Shown here: positions 34,273 through 47,719 of the stretch, in pieces | Numbering within the stretch: the stretch's first letter is position 1 | Layout of the letters: the number at the start of each line of letters is the position of its first letter | DNA from: Pristionchus mayeri | Taxonomy: Eukaryota; Nematoda; Chromadorea; Rhabditida; Neodiplogasteridae | Reading direction: 5' to 3' | Length of the DNA: 64,000 nt | Assembly: GCA_036245805.1 (NCBI GenBank) | Contig: BTRK01000002.1 | Location: forward strand, 14,191,067-14,255,066 | Notes under the pieces: model-generated | What the model saw: only the letters and a program-made list of their open reading frames with translations | Database searches by the model: none | Told to the model about the DNA's origin: nothing | Position numbers and translations under genes: made by a program

Positions 34273-37200
34273 TCTCGCCATCCCTTATTTGTGCACGCAT
34301 GAGTCAAGCAAGCGGGGCGATCGTTCACGTTTGTGATGGAAGGAACTCCTTGGAAGGAGAGTCGAGGAAACAAAAAACTACACTTCAGAGGTATGTGCGC
34401 ATGGAACTCCAGGAATGGACTGAATGGTGAAAAAGATGGTAAATTTGAAATTCCGATCGTATCAGCAGCACGAGTCGTGGGGAAAACAGTTCTAAAGCCA
34501 ATATTGCATACCCAAAAAAAACTATCGAAAGTTACAATCGATGTGGCGAAATAATCAATTCAGTAACGAAAGGTTTTAAAAAATGTTACAATCCTAGTAA
34601 TCCGAATAATGTGCGCTATGACAAATTTCGAACAATCATATCCGCAATCCTCTCACATAAACCAGACAACGCGAGATCACATTAAAGAGAACGGAAAAGG
34701 CACGGTTTTTTTGTAAAACCAGAGATCACTCTGGGACAGTGCTGTGGCAAGTAATTACCAACCCCGCACAACGCCAATATAACAGGTCAGCTATCACACA
34801 TGGACTACGCGATTCAATTTACCAACAAATATCAAATCATCACCATCGCTTCCTCTCATTTGGCCAACCCTCGCAACGCCAATGCTCCTGGTCCGCAAGC
34901 TGGCCGAAAAAAAACAGCCAACTGTTGTTCACACGCACGGGCGTGCTCGGCTCTGCCTACTCTCACTCTCGCTAATCCCGGCTTTCACCAGCCAGCCAGC
35001 AGTAAATGGCCGGATCCAACCCCCCCCCTCTCGATGATGCTCGAGCAGCCAGTCGTAATGAACCGGTAACGAGCAGTCTCGAGTAATGTCCCTCTGACTC
35101 TCTCCGATCCGCACGCTCTCTCGCCCAGCGGACAGTGAGAGAAGAGCAAGGCGCAGAAAGGGAATCTTGAGCATTGCTTTCACCCACATTCCTCATCCTT
35201 ATCCAGCTTATTAACTAGCTAATCGAGAACGCGCTCTCTAGTAGATCTCTAGCAATGACTCTCTGTACCACGCTATACTACATCTAACCAAAGAAAGTTC
35301 CCACAAAATGGAAATACACAACAACAAATTCTGACCTCACCACTGTACGAATATTGGACAAGCAAAAACGCACGCCGCGACAACGAAATGGATGCTTGAA
35401 AACACTCTAGTAGGGGCATCCTTTCACAAAAGGGAAGAGGAGGAGAGGGAGAGGAAGGTAAGGAGACGAAAGGGAAGTGAGGTCTCTCTCATCCAAACAC
35501 GGTCTTCCCCCTTGAAATCGTAGCTAATCAATCGATGCTCGCCACTCTAACCCCTCAGGCACTAGACGCGCCAAACCTCACGCGAGCGCGCGAAAACTGT
35601 AAATACTTCCCACTTCTCGAGCAACTCTTTCTCTCTCTCTCTCTCTCTCTCTCTGCCTGGCGGACAGAGACAATGCTTGCGTTTCACAAAGGACAGCCAT
35701 GGAAACAAGGTGAAGAGTTGTTGTTTAGTTGATCTTTTCTGGGCAACTACCATCCACCGCGCGTGTTTCGGAGAAACAATTGTGGGAATAAACAATATCG
35801 AATACATTTTACAATCACTTCCTGGTACTTTACTCATCCGCTGATGCGACCTTTCGATTGAGTGGGGCCTGGACCCACACACACACACACACACGCCTGC
35901 ACAACTCCTCAAGAGTGCCAGAATAATAGATTCCATCAGGAGAAGAGGGGGTTGGAAACCACTTGAGACCGGAGATGAAGAGGAGAGGGCACTCGGGGAG
36001 GCAAAACAGCCTGGGGGCAAGGAGTGGGAAGAAGAATGACGAGGAATTGAGCGAGATCACGCAGATTCTGGTGCAGTCTTCGATGGATCCACGGAAGTGT
36101 TACCCCCCGATCAGAGACCATGCGAGAGATGGAGGAGAGAGAACGAGAGGGGGTACTTGAGTGAGACAAGTGGCCCTCAATATGAGGAAGAAAAGAGTCC
36201 CGATCATCCCCGAGGCGGTGGGTCGCTCTTTTACTGCCAAGAGCTACCAGGCCATTCTCGGTTCCAGCTTCTTTATCTGACCACCCAACGACCGACCGCA
36301 AGAGAGGATGGGTCCGTTAACGACCACCCATAAAGCTCCCTATGATCTCTCTCTCGTCAAGATGATGGTACCGGAATACGATGGCTTATCGAACTATTGA
36401 ACTGTCTGAGGGGGGTTCGTTAAGGCTGTAAACGTCGCTCGCAGACAGTACACGATTTGGAATGTGGGGAGAGATGGGGTAGAGAACACAGAGCAGTGTT
36501 CAACAGCCGTAAACCGAACGGACACCGGAGAACAACGTGTGCGCGGACGTAAAACAAGAGGCAGAATTACCAGAGAGTGAGGGAGAGGGAGAAAAGAAGG
36601 GCAGAGGGAAGGGCAGGAAGACTGTGGAGCAGCATTTTACGAACGGCGGAAGCGACAGTAAAAACAACGAGAGGACGAGAGGGAACGAGAAGTGACCAAT
36701 GCACAGTACGCTTCTCGTTTCACACTCTGCACACAAGCACTATCAAGTAACTCGAACAGTCCGATCCCGCAACAATAAAATATAAATACTCTCAGGGAGG
36801 GAACATTGAGAAACACCTAGTTCGCTTACAGCTTCACTCGCTGTTCAGAAACTGAATCTAACGGCATGCACTACTCTTGGTATACTTAGCTTTCCCAAAA
36901 AATCAAACAAATTGCAGTTGCCATGATGATCAAGGCGCCCTATCGTATCTCTGTCTGCTTACAAACATGGCGGAATTTTTCTTCTAATCACTGGCAGTCC
37001 TGCAGCCAAAAAGTACTACTCCCCACCACCTCCACACGCACGCACTACTCTCCTCTCTATCTGTTTCCTTGGGGCCTTCCACTCTGTCCTCTTCCCCTCC
37101 TCCCTCCCTTCACACATAATCCTTTATGGTTTCTCAAACAACACTCTCTCAGCCCCTTCCTCCCGCTAGATGGATAGATAGATGCACAAATAAACATGAG

Positions 37201-37459
37201 ACGAGACAGGAGACGAGGCCAATTGTCTGACTATCTTCATTGCTCGTCATCCCTTGCTAGTCAGGCAAGGCGAGAGAGCGTGTGATTTGGAGAGAGTGCA
37301 GAGAGACGGAAGGAGGGTGTCAACTGGAGCGAGTGGAGAAGACACGAATCCGTCATCCAATACAGGCCAGTGGTACTCTGGCCCCATCATCGCATTGCGA
37401 TGACATCAAATCAACAAAGCGAGAGATAGCATGCGGAGGGGCAGGATGATAACCAAAAT

Positions 37460-37695
37460 GGGCACTAGAACGGATGAGAACTTTGACGTCCTGCCGCCTT
37501 TGATAGATCAAAGGCGGCATGACGTCATAGTTCTCATCCGACGTAGTGCCCCAAAATTGTAGAAAAAACTCCAAAACCAAAAAAAATTCTGTAGGATTTT
37601 TAGTGTGTGTTCCCAAAGAAGTCTTCTGCGAAAATAAAGAAGAGGGTAAAATTTTTTGATTATCATTCGGAAGGTGATCATCAACCTAGTGCCCA
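37460..37695. repeat. MITE family A copy followed by a family B copy
   Basis: A: GGCACTAGAACGGATGAGAA to CCGACGTAGTGCC with intact GCCGCCTTTGAT palindrome (to about 37553). B: the adjoining segment with CCAAAAAAAATTCTGTAGG and ending CAACCTAGTGCC. Confidence 0.8.
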
Positions 37696-40524
37696 TGCGA
37701 AGAGTCAGGTCGCTACTCCGACTCGGCATTCCATATCTACCGTACTACTACAGTAGGTTCAAGGCCACAGGCGGCAGCAAAAAAAGCAGTTATGTACCAG
37801 GGGGGGGGGGGGGGGCGAATAAGTTATGCTTCGCATAATCTTGTCTGTCTGGCTCTTTCCTTCCTCCAACCCGCCGCCTCTCCTCTTCCACTATACTTTC
37901 GCTCTCGCCGACTCACTCATAACCTTGGCATTCTTCTGTGCAGAAATGCGAAATTGAGGAGGAGGAGGAGGAGAGGAGCAGGGAGAGTGCGGTTGCAGAA
38001 AGCTCGCATATTTGGACTAGAAAGGAGAGAAAGAGAAGGGAATAGAGAGGAGTGGTGATAAAGCGCAGTGACGCACAAGATGCGCGCTTTGCATACCGCG
38101 TGAGCGGTCGAGCGGCGCTAAACCCCCGGTCCGGAGAGCGAAATCTGGTGCCGCGCATTTTTCGAGTGCAGATGAGTAGGCAGAGCATATAGAGAAAGTG
38201 GAATTTTGGATGATAGAGAAGCGAAATTCAGCTTCAAAGAAAATGAGAACATCAGCTCGCTCTAGCATCAAAACATTGTGAATATGGAGAGATCATTGGG
38301 CTAGAACACACATGTTAAGACTTTCAGCAAATCGTGAAGCACAGAACCACCCGCTGATTGAAATGCGCAAACACCAATAAAACATGTTCAGCATCAAGTA
38401 GAAAAACACGAGCAATAACATTAATCAGACGACAGTCGCTGCTACAATCGAAGCAAATTCCACACATCAAGCCTATCGCCTATGCTCGAAACACGTCATC
38501 GACAGGTGATTGAAATTCGCAGAAATCGTGGAAGATTGCGAAAAAAATGCATTAAATCAAACCATATTATCAATTAATTATAAATAATTTTACTCTGCGC
38601 GTAATCAAATAAAACTCAACATTCCAAACATATCTCCCTTCCCCGAAGCGCGCCCTCACCAGGTGATCGACAATCGCCGAAACATCACAAAATTGCGCAG
38701 AAACGTCAGCAAAAAGACACGCCTTAACGCCTTCTTATCATCTCAAACCCGCCTGCCTGTAAGCCCTCCATGTGCAAACGGGCGAAGAGAGAATGACCGG
38801 TGGCGATAACGAACGAGAGAGAGAGAGCAGCTAACAACAACTACAACAATATCGATTAGTCTTTCCGACTCTCCTGGATTCGCACGCTCTCTAACCAATC
38901 AAACCACACTCAGGAAATGACGATTCCTATCGATAAATCGCGCGAAACAGGTAGCGAAATGTCAGGAATCGATGTGAGGCACAGGAAAGAGCGCTTCCCA
39001 TTCCAATCACTTCTCAGATGATAGAGGGGAGGGAGGGAGAGACAGGGAAAGAGGCAGCGGCAGAAATACAGAGCGATGCACTTCTCCCCAGGGATGGAAT
39101 ACCGGAGGGGGGTGAGAAGGCAGGGCGCACTCTCGATTTCGCGTGCTCTCTCGCCTCTCGGTTTCTCTCCTTCTCTGCCGTCTCTTCTCTTCATGCTCTC
39201 TCTCGCCTGCAAGGTATTGCTCCTCAGATCGATTTCATGCAATGCACTCTTTCAGGGGATCTTAGATCAACAGGGGGTGGATGGAAGATTGAGATGGTAC
39301 TCAGAGGGCGCGAGACAATAGTCCATGTCCCCTCAGGGGGGGGCGAAGACTGTTTGAAGAGGCGGGCGAGATAGTGTTCGAACCCGAGAGAAGGCGATTA
39401 CTCAAGGGAGGAATGGTCAGTGAGTCACGTGTGTGCCCTCTCTCCTTCCGCTCCCGTCCCCCTCCTACCACAACAACAGTGTTACCAGACAGTGCTCTTT
39501 GAGGGTCAGCACGGGGCCGGAGATTCGCCACCTCACAGAGCCGTCAAATGGCGCCGCCAAGAATAGGCAAACCACGGGGCAAATGTCAAGATCAGTTTAT
39601 TGACGGGAAAAGTGCAATCGGATAGGCAACAGCACTTCTGCTCTCTGATCAACGATTTGCGCGCGGTGCGATGGAGTGATGACGAAATAATCGAATCGCC
39701 CATTCACTCCATGCTATTTCTCTTCTTCTTCCTCCTTCACCTCTTCGGAAATTCACCACCCGCTTGTCAGTAAATCATGCACATGCCGCGCGCTATCCAT
39801 GGCATCCCGTTACACGATAATTGGCCCACTCCTCAGTTTCCTGGTTGGGGTCGGAAGAGGAGGGGGTAAAGGTGAGCTATGCGATCGCTAGCTCGCTCTC
39901 TCTCTCTCTCCCTTTGCATACTGGAGGTGCGAGAGAGCATGGGGATTGAAGAGAGTCAGGCGATTAGTATAACTGCCCCTCATTAGACTGTCACGAACAG
40001 AGTGTGACAGATGTGCGCGATCTGTTCCAAACTGAGGCCAAAATCCGGAAACAGAAACGAGCACTATAGCTCTGCTAATACAGGTGTGACTGAACTATTG
40101 TGTCCAAAATTTAAAACAATACAGGGACTACAGTTACCAATGATCTAACCAAGGATCTCATACGAGAAACCAAAATATCCCGGACGCACATCGGGAGAAG
40201 AAATAGAATTCATCAAACTATAAAATTGTTCCAGTGGGCTCTGATGATATCAGTATCGTTTTCTTTCGATGCTTATTCAGAAACAGTGCAACCAGACAAT
40301 ACCAAGAGGGTATAATTCTACACAGGCATCTGAAGAAGTATTGATAAATCTCAGGGAAAGGGCCATCCTCACATCAGTAGCGACCCCATTCGTTGCAGCT
40401 ACATATAGCGTAGATAGAACATGAGTGCTGCATGGAAGCCCCTTTCGTGAAAACAATATCAGAAGAGCGTGAGTAGCAAATTAAAATACAGAGAGGGAAG
40501 CAGAATTAATAGAGGCACTATTCC

Positions 40525-41120
40525 TGCTGACCTCCCTCAATTGTCGTTCATTTCGCATTGGAATGCGAACACGGACGGCGCGCGGGCATTACGTGTAGAT
40601 CAAGGGTCTAGATAGTGCGCATTGAGAGATGGAAGAGGCGGGAGAGTCAAGCAGTGCATCTGACTCCCCCTCTCCACAGATACAACTAGCCCATTTATTA
40701 TTGAAATCGATAAGGGCACTTAATTGAACACAGACTCTCGCAACTACGTTTCAAGAATCAATGAAGCGGCTGCGCGTCAGGTCGCACAATACTCAGGCGT
40801 CATGTGAACTAATAATTGCATTTAAATTTGTATACAACTAAGAGCCTGCATAAATTGGGGTCTAGAGCTTCGCTGCCACGAGACATAGCACCGATGGAAC
40901 CACAGCTCTCCATGCGGTTCCAAAGAACTTCCAAACATGAATACCGCTACAAAACCGTTTAGAGCCAATATTCAAGCAGGATGAAGGGAGGGAGGACAGT
41001 CTTCTTCCTGACCTCTGCACAATTGGCGTCCATTTCGCATTGGAATGCGAACGCGCGCGCGCGTTTCGTAGATCAATGCTCGAGATAAGTGCGGATTGAA
41101 AGATTGGCGAGGAGGGAGAG
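40525..41120. repeat. Direct repeat pair of ~115 bp
   Basis: About 40525-40640 and 41005-41120 share CATTTCGCATTGGAATGCGA and following sequence, in the same orientation, about 480 bases apart. Confidence 0.65.
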
Positions 41121-41387
41121 AGGGAGGGAGAGGAGGAAGGAACGGGGTGCTCAGTCCGACACACAGCGATTAGACAATGGGGGACAAATGAGGACGGGAA
41201 CGGAAGTGGATCGAGATCTCGAGCGCAATTGTGAACTTTCACCTCTCACCAGTAACGCAAACTGACAAAACAAGGGTTCATCGCATTAGGCAGACTCCGA
41301 TTCTTAGCACATTAATTCTCCAGCGAGAGGTGCGATGAAACGCGGACAAGGGACGATTTCTCTTCGTCTCCCCTCCTTCCCCTGCTC

Positions 41388-41457
41388 TGCTCTCCTCAAA
41401 CCGCGTGCTCTCTCGTCGGTCAGAGAGAGCGAGATAGCATGCAATTGTGAGAGAGCG
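41388..41457. repeat. CTCTCTCGC hairpin family copy
   Basis: GCGTGCTCTCTCGTCGGTCA left, AGCGAGATAGCATGCAATTG right. Confidence 0.75.
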
Positions 41458-42697
41458 CCGCCACCTGCTGCGAATCCCCTCCTATCGCTTCGCGTGGCTC
41501 GTTTTCACCCAATTTCGCCGCGGCATCCCGTTTGCCTACCTACCGTAGTCGCGCGCGTGACCTACCCTGCATGCTAAAGTATCCAGTGATCAGCGGGATA
41601 ACTGCGGCCAGCTATAGTATTGCTCTCCACGACTAGCTAGCAATCCACTCATTTCCAATTTCCCCTTTCGGATGAAGGGAGGGGGGGAGGAAAACTCTCA
41701 CTTATTCTCGTAAATTCGTTGCACAAATACGCCAAGGTCACAGCGGCGTTTCGCATTTCTGCAGGGATGAAAACGGGAGGAGGATGCAGCTTCTTCACTA
41801 GCAAGATCGTGAGAAAGCGAGCAAAATAGGCTCAAGATATCCCCACGAGTCACGTATAAAGTGAGTAATGTCCAGAACCTGCATAGAAGATGCACCAGTG
41901 AAACACGAAAGATCAATCTGATTCCGGCAAAAAGGAGGGAGGAATAGCATGCGAATTGGGGAACATTCACTAATTGGGTGAAACGCGAAAGAACCATGTG
42001 TAAAAAGAGGGCGCGAGAAGCGGAGAAGGCGGAAATCGTCCGATCGCCAGCGAGACGAGAGCAACACCTGCAGAAGGAATCCAATGAGTAATCAGCACGG
42101 ATTGAAACGGGAAAACGGCCGGGGAAATTGATCGGAATGCGGAACGCGATTGGTGTGATTCAGATTGAATTGAGGGATTTTCCACTTAAAGCACCCATGA
42201 AACCTCAGTGGAAAAAAAATATTTTAGAAAATCAACGGAAAAATCATCTCTGCACGCATCCACTCTATCTAATAGCACTCATGAAACGTCTATTTGCACG
42301 GTTCCAAAAGTCAACGAAACACGCCTATTCTATGAAGTGATGGCATCGTTCTCTCTTGATGATCACACCAGAGATAACGCAAAAAAAGAGATAGTGAAAC
42401 AGGCGGGAACAGGGGAACGAGGGATGCCCTTTACCTTCGCCTAATTGCATGCGAAATCGAGGCAATTAAGAGGGCAGAAAAGAGGGCCTTGAACACAAGA
42501 GTCAGGGTAGAACGGCCCATGCACAGAGGTAGACAGATCAGTGATCACGAGGTTACGGTAAAGGGGAACGATCAATATCAATCAACCTGGTACCGATGAT
42601 TGCAATCGAAACTCGATTGATCACCGCTTCATCTCCATTGCATGTACGCAGACTGCATTACAGTACCGAATCAAGGCGAGAAAACACATCTTACAGT

Positions 42698-42770
42698 ACT
42701 CTATCCATTCCACATGCTATCTCGCCGTCACTGACAGGCGAGAGAGCGTGTGAACTCGAGAGAGTCGGAG
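42698..42770. repeat. CTCTCTCGC hairpin family copy
   Basis: CACATGCTATCTCGCCGTCA left, GGCGAGAGAGCGTGTGAACT right, outer GAGAGAGTCGG. Confidence 0.75.
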
Positions 42771-43462
42771 AGCCTATCACAGTGCAAGGACGACAGACCA
42801 AGGAGAGGCGCGAGAAAGTAGCAGGCGGAACAGTGATCGCTAACACGTTGTGGCACTCGAGGAATGTTTCCGAGACAAAGGGTAGCAATGTCAACGAATT
42901 CAAATGATCAAATAACTAAAATCTCAATTATTGCATGGCTTCATGGTAATGCAAGCAACGCTAGAATAACTTTAAAAAAAACTATCCTTTTAAATGACTC
43001 AACCATATCCTATTCAGTCCTGTACCACGTCAATGAATAGCCCACGAATAACTATACAATATTGATGCTTCTATGACTCAGCCCATAGGGGTTCCCCATT
43101 CCGGAACCGCACCAACAACAGCGCGCATAAGTGGGACGCTCGGCGGATCGAGGGTTCGCGTGTGACTCAATCCCCGTGGGATTTACAGCCCCAGACTATC
43201 CCCTAGGCCTGGGTGAAGGGCCATCCTCTCTTCTCCCTTCGAGTCCATGAGGACAGGGCGAGAGAGCGTGCCAAACCCGGAGAGTCCGTCGTGCAAAACC
43301 CATTCGCCACATCGTTTTGGCCTAATGTCGGCGGACAGGAGGGTCAAAAGAGGGAAGAGAGCAACGAAAGGCACTTCACAAGCAGGCGCTAGGGGGCTCA
43401 ATGATAGACTCTCTCTCTGCCCCTTCCCCCCAAACATGCCCAGTGGTTCGCATGCCTCTTGA

Positions 43463-43960
43463 ATGTGTGGCAGTGACATTGACACCTCTTATTGTATTGG
43501 GGCACCCGAAAACTGCTATAGATTGGTCAAAATAACAATATCCTTAAACAATGACGGAACAACGGACATAATTATCAATCTTTTCACCACAAGCGCGCAC
43601 GAACAAAACGAGCTTGTGACTATTACTTGCATGGAGAATAAATCGACAAGAATATCTATCACTGAAAGGGCTCCTCGAGTCAAAGAAGAAATTAAATGTG
43701 TTTCTGTCTATCGCGACGGCAAAAATTATGGCAAACTCACGATCGGCCGAGTATCCATAGCCAGGCTGGAACCTCAGCCCCGCTCCTTGAACCAACCCTC
43801 ACTTCATTTCGCTCTTTCTCACTCAAGCTACGCACCTGCGTTTCCGGCAACTACTCCGGGCAAAAAAGTACTACAGCTCAACCCCCATCCTCTTCCCAAC
43901 TCCCCACTTCCCGTTCCTAATAGTGCCCTTCTCGAAGGAACTCGCGAAATAAGGGTCTAA
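43463..43960 (+). CDS. Uncertain plus-strand ORF, 165 aa, unknown
   Basis: The first ~100 residues (for example GTTDIIINLFTTSAHEQNE and KCVSVYRDGKNYGKLTIG) look protein-like and not low complexity, unlike other open frames in this region. The end is Pro-rich. I see no homology, convincing splice sites or neighbouring exons. It may be chance or a fragment of an undetected gene. Confidence 0.2.
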   Translation: MCGSDIDTSYCIGAPENCYRLVKITISLNNDGTTDIIINLFTTSAHEQNELVTITCMENKSTRISITERAPRVKEEIKCVSVYRDGKNYGKLTIGRVSIARLEPQPRSLNQPSLHFALSHSSYAPAFPATTPGKKVLQLNPHPLPNSPLPVPNSALLEGTREIRV

Positions 43961-45269
43961 TAGCGAGTAGTGACAGGAAAGAAGGGCGAAATTGGATTGG
44001 GTTGAAGGAGGCCACGAAAATGGCTGGGTAAGCAGATGAACGTTCTCCTTTCTTTTGGCCTAGTTCAGATGGGACACTTCGCAGATGGATCCCACGGAGC
44101 CACCATTGCACCCTTCCTCTCTCGCTCTCCCCGATTCCAACTCTCACTCGATCTGCCACACTTTCCAGACTCTAGAGATTGAAGAGATTCAGTCGTTCAC
44201 CGCGATGAGATCCAATCGCGAACGGCATATCGCAAGCGGGGGAACGAAGAGCAAGGCGAAACTCGATCTAGTCTGGATCGGGGGGGGGGGGGCGAACATA
44301 TGGGGGAATGAACTCTCAAGTGAGGCAGGCAGGCAGGCAAAGAGTGGGGGCAACGGGCGCAAAAAGCGGACTGTGACTGCTCGGGGAGATGCAAGGTAGG
44401 AATATCAGGTCGAGCAGAAAGGCAGGTTGTACGCGCAGTGGAGATCGCATTTTCGCAAGGAACTAATAAATTTGTTCCTTTTTACAGCAATTGACCGCCC
44501 CGAAATGGAAAGAGTGTACAAAATGAGTAGATCTGAGAGCAATTTCCATAAAAAGGAACTAAAAAGAAAAAGGAAAAAGAAAACGAACATATTCAGGTCC
44601 TTTTTAAAGTATAGAGGAGAGCCCTAGTATACCCTGGCGGCTACAGTTACGCAACATTCCGTCCTCTCGCGCTTGCGCAAACGCCATGCTTGCTCGCCTA
44701 TCTACCGCCGCCATCTCGTCCATTGTTATGGTTATGCGATGAAACATGCGCAAACCTGGCACCATTTTGAGAATATCAAACAAAACTTCTCCGCAATTGG
44801 TAGCAACTACCTACCAGACCATTGCTAAATGCCAACTAACAGACTAAATGGCCAACCCCCTCCCTCCTATGGCGCATGAACAGCGTTCCGGGCTGGATTT
44901 GCACCACCAATAAACGATTACGTAAACAGCCGCGGCAGACCCATGATTTATTCTCACGGAGAATGGCATTAGGCTCAAGGGGGGGGGGGGGCTCAAGTCT
45001 AGTCCAGGATCGCTTTTGCATCGTCTGGTCACTCGTGCTCAAGCACCCATTGTGAGGGAGGCGCAGCTTACTGGCGAGAGATCGAGCGAAACGGAGAGAT
45101 CGCATTACTTGCCCGAGGCGCAATGGCTACGCGCGGCCCATTGCACTCCCTTCGAGACTCCTTTCTAGCGAGCCCAGTCTAGTACGGCAGAGGAAAACGC
45201 ATAAACAGTAGTGATGCGTACAACAAGCGCGATAAGTGCAACTTCATCACAGAAGGCAATTTGAAAATG

Positions 45270-45565
45270 CGACCAGGTGGATAGTATCCACTGGATACGC
45301 GATACGATTAGTGCCTAAAGCTGCTTCGAGGAATCAGGTGCAATATAGAAGAAGCGAATGGTCGAAAATAAAACCAATCGAGACCAGAAGGAAAGGAAAC
45401 TTCCGAGGGGTTATGCTTTGCGCGACCAGGCGGAAACACGCTGCGATTAGTACCTAAAGCTGCTTTGTTGAACTAGAGGCAATCGGATGGTAGCTCTGGT
45501 CAAAAAATTATATATAAAATTGAAGATGTGGGGGAGCTTCCGAGACGTTGTTATGCTCTGGATAA
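45270..45565. repeat. Two-copy tandem repeat, period about 137 bp
   Basis: GATTAGTGCCTAAAGCTGCT (near 45308) recurs as GATTAGTACCTAAAGCTGCT (near 45445); CTTCCGAGGGGTTATGCTTT recurs in diverged form one period later. Confidence 0.6.
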
Positions 45566-46794
45566 GGGATCCGGATGAAATCAGAGCCGCGTATCGCATG
45601 AGATCGAGAGAGAAAGAATTCCCGATTGGGTGCATGCGAGATTTCTGCCCCACCCGATGAGGATAACAACACGACCAGCCCGTTTGCCAGAGCATTCAAT
45701 CTACATACGGAAGGAACCCAACTGATCTTCGATCGATCGAAGAGGGGAAGAGGGAAGGTGCGAAACCAGAGGCGCACGCGATCCGAAATGACCAACAAAC
45801 CATGCCTACATGCTCTCTCTATTTTGCACGATCTTCCGTCGATAAGACTGAGCAACTAGGCAATGCGAAATAAAATCACTCCAAATAGTATCTTTGCATA
45901 CTTTAAGCAGCTGAAATATCGACCAAGATCCGGTCTGACCAGTGATTTTAAAGACCACATCAGATAGATCAAGAAGGAACACGAAATGAGGAGAATTCCG
46001 GGATGAAGGGCGCAAGAATCACGGAACAATAGCCGGGAGTAGTACGAATCCGCGCCCTTCCACTCTCCATTTTCATTGCATTCATGCGCCTCCACCGACC
46101 GATGCAATCTCATTTCCGGCATCCTTTCAGGGGGGAATCAGGGGGAATGAGCGGGCAGTGGTCACTCACTTGCCTTGATTAGCACTAATTCCCCACCAAT
46201 TAACGAGAAGCTAGTAATGACCTGACTTTACTCACCAATTCCTCCTACTAGAGCGCCTTGAAAATAATCAGACAGCCAGTGCCAAACACTACAGAACTGT
46301 ACAATGTTTGATAATCATCCGACCTAGTGCGCCTACGACGACAGCCCTCCTGACACATCGTTCCGCTCCTTCCCCTTCTCGAAGTCTCCAGAGACTCCCT
46401 CGGGATGAAAAGAATAGGCCCGCTACTACTACTCCCTCCATTTCACACATACACTAGCTGCTCTTGACGACGAGAGATCACGCGAAACTAGGAGAGTCCC
46501 ATGCACGACACTCGCGAGGATGAGTGCACAAAGAGAAAGAGCACGTGGCCGGGATTCACCAGGCCCTTCACGCTTCACGAATCTCTTTTCCTCGGAAAAC
46601 TACGGCATTGAATGCCTCTCCATCCAACCAACTCTAACTTCACTCGCTCAAGAAACCAGAAACCTCCTGCCTGCAGAAGACCACTAACCACAATCATCAT
46701 TGAATTAGGCCGATTCGTTCCTCTGCGAAGAATGGCGGCCAATCGCATTGGCATAATTGCGCGGTAAGCGATGCGATGCAGGAAACTGACAGTG

Positions 46795-46870
46795 ATCTCG
46801 CTCTCTCACTTTCGCACACTCTCTCGCCTACCCGGCGGAGCTAGAGAGCATGCAGGATACAGAGATTCTA
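46795..46870. repeat. CTCTCTCGC hairpin family copy
   Basis: Outer ATCTCGCTCTCTCA, inner CGCACACTCTCTCGCC and GGAGCTAGAGAGCATGC. Confidence 0.7.
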
Positions 46871-47245
46871 AGCGTTCGCTAGGAGGAAACGAACCGAAAG
46901 AAACTGGTTGGGAGGAGGAGAGGAGAGGCAGGGATGATACCTGGGGGGCAAAAAGAGGAACGGAGATCGTTTCCGTGAGGCCAGCGTCTTTGTGTCCAGA
47001 AGCCAGGAAAAAAAGCACGTGTGCTCTCCACAAATCATGCACTCTCTCGCCACTCCTGACATTGAGAGCATGCAAAAACGAGAAAGCAGAAGCTATTCGT
47101 CAGAGTGACGAAGCTCATGTGTGGTCACTCTCCCGTCTGCCCAGTCCCCTTCAGCTTTCCTCTCTCTCTCTCTCTCTGCCCGAGAAAACAAATGTGAACA
47201 CGGCCAGCAGCCCGAATCTCGCGGGCAAAAGATGCGCTTTACTAG

Positions 47246-47320
47246 TCGCTCTCTTCGTTCCGCGTGCTCTCCCGCTTTCCCTAACTGGCGAAAGAGTGAG
47301 CAAGGTACAGAGAGAGTCTG
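47246..47320. repeat. CTCTCTCGC hairpin family copy
   Basis: GCGTGCTCTCCCGCTTTCCC left and GGCGAAAGAGTGAGC right, outer AGAGAGAGTCTG. Confidence 0.65.
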
Positions 47321-47499
47321 ATCATCTATACGATTCGTTGTAACGGAAATGCGCGAGGAGGAGGAGTGAAATGGCCGGCGAGGAGCGGATGTGGGAAAGA
47401 AATGGTTGTGAATAGAATGGGGCGCTGATCGGACTCTCCTCGCCCCGCACACTATCTCGTCGATCTGATGAGGACAGGCAGAATGAGCCCGCTGTCTAA

Positions 47500-47719
47500 T
47501 GCCGTGGAAAAAGTCAAGGAGAAGAGGAAATATTTGAATTCCCGCAATTTCATATCTCGGCTCCCAGTAGAGTTAGCGACTTGAAAATTAGAATATTGGG
47601 TGTAAATGGATTTTCCACCCCATATTCCAATTTTCAAGTCGCTATCTCTACTGGGAGCCGAGATATGAAATTGCGGGAATTCAAATATTTCCTCTTCTCC
47701 TTGACTTTTTCCACGGCAT
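47500..47719. repeat. Near-perfect 220-bp hairpin
   Basis: Arms of about 100 bp (GCCGTGGAAAAAGTCAAGGA outward end) match inverted with only two or three differences around a short loop. No flanking gene is seen. Confidence 0.85.

Noticed and set aside
35630..35655. CT run and the nearby AC run as regulatory elements
   Set aside because: Plain microsatellites; nothing ties them to a promoter.
46771..47452. Plus- and minus-strand frames of 120-190 codons
   Set aside because: They run through several CTCTCTCGC hairpins, are low complexity (Arg/Ser/Glu), and overlap each other.
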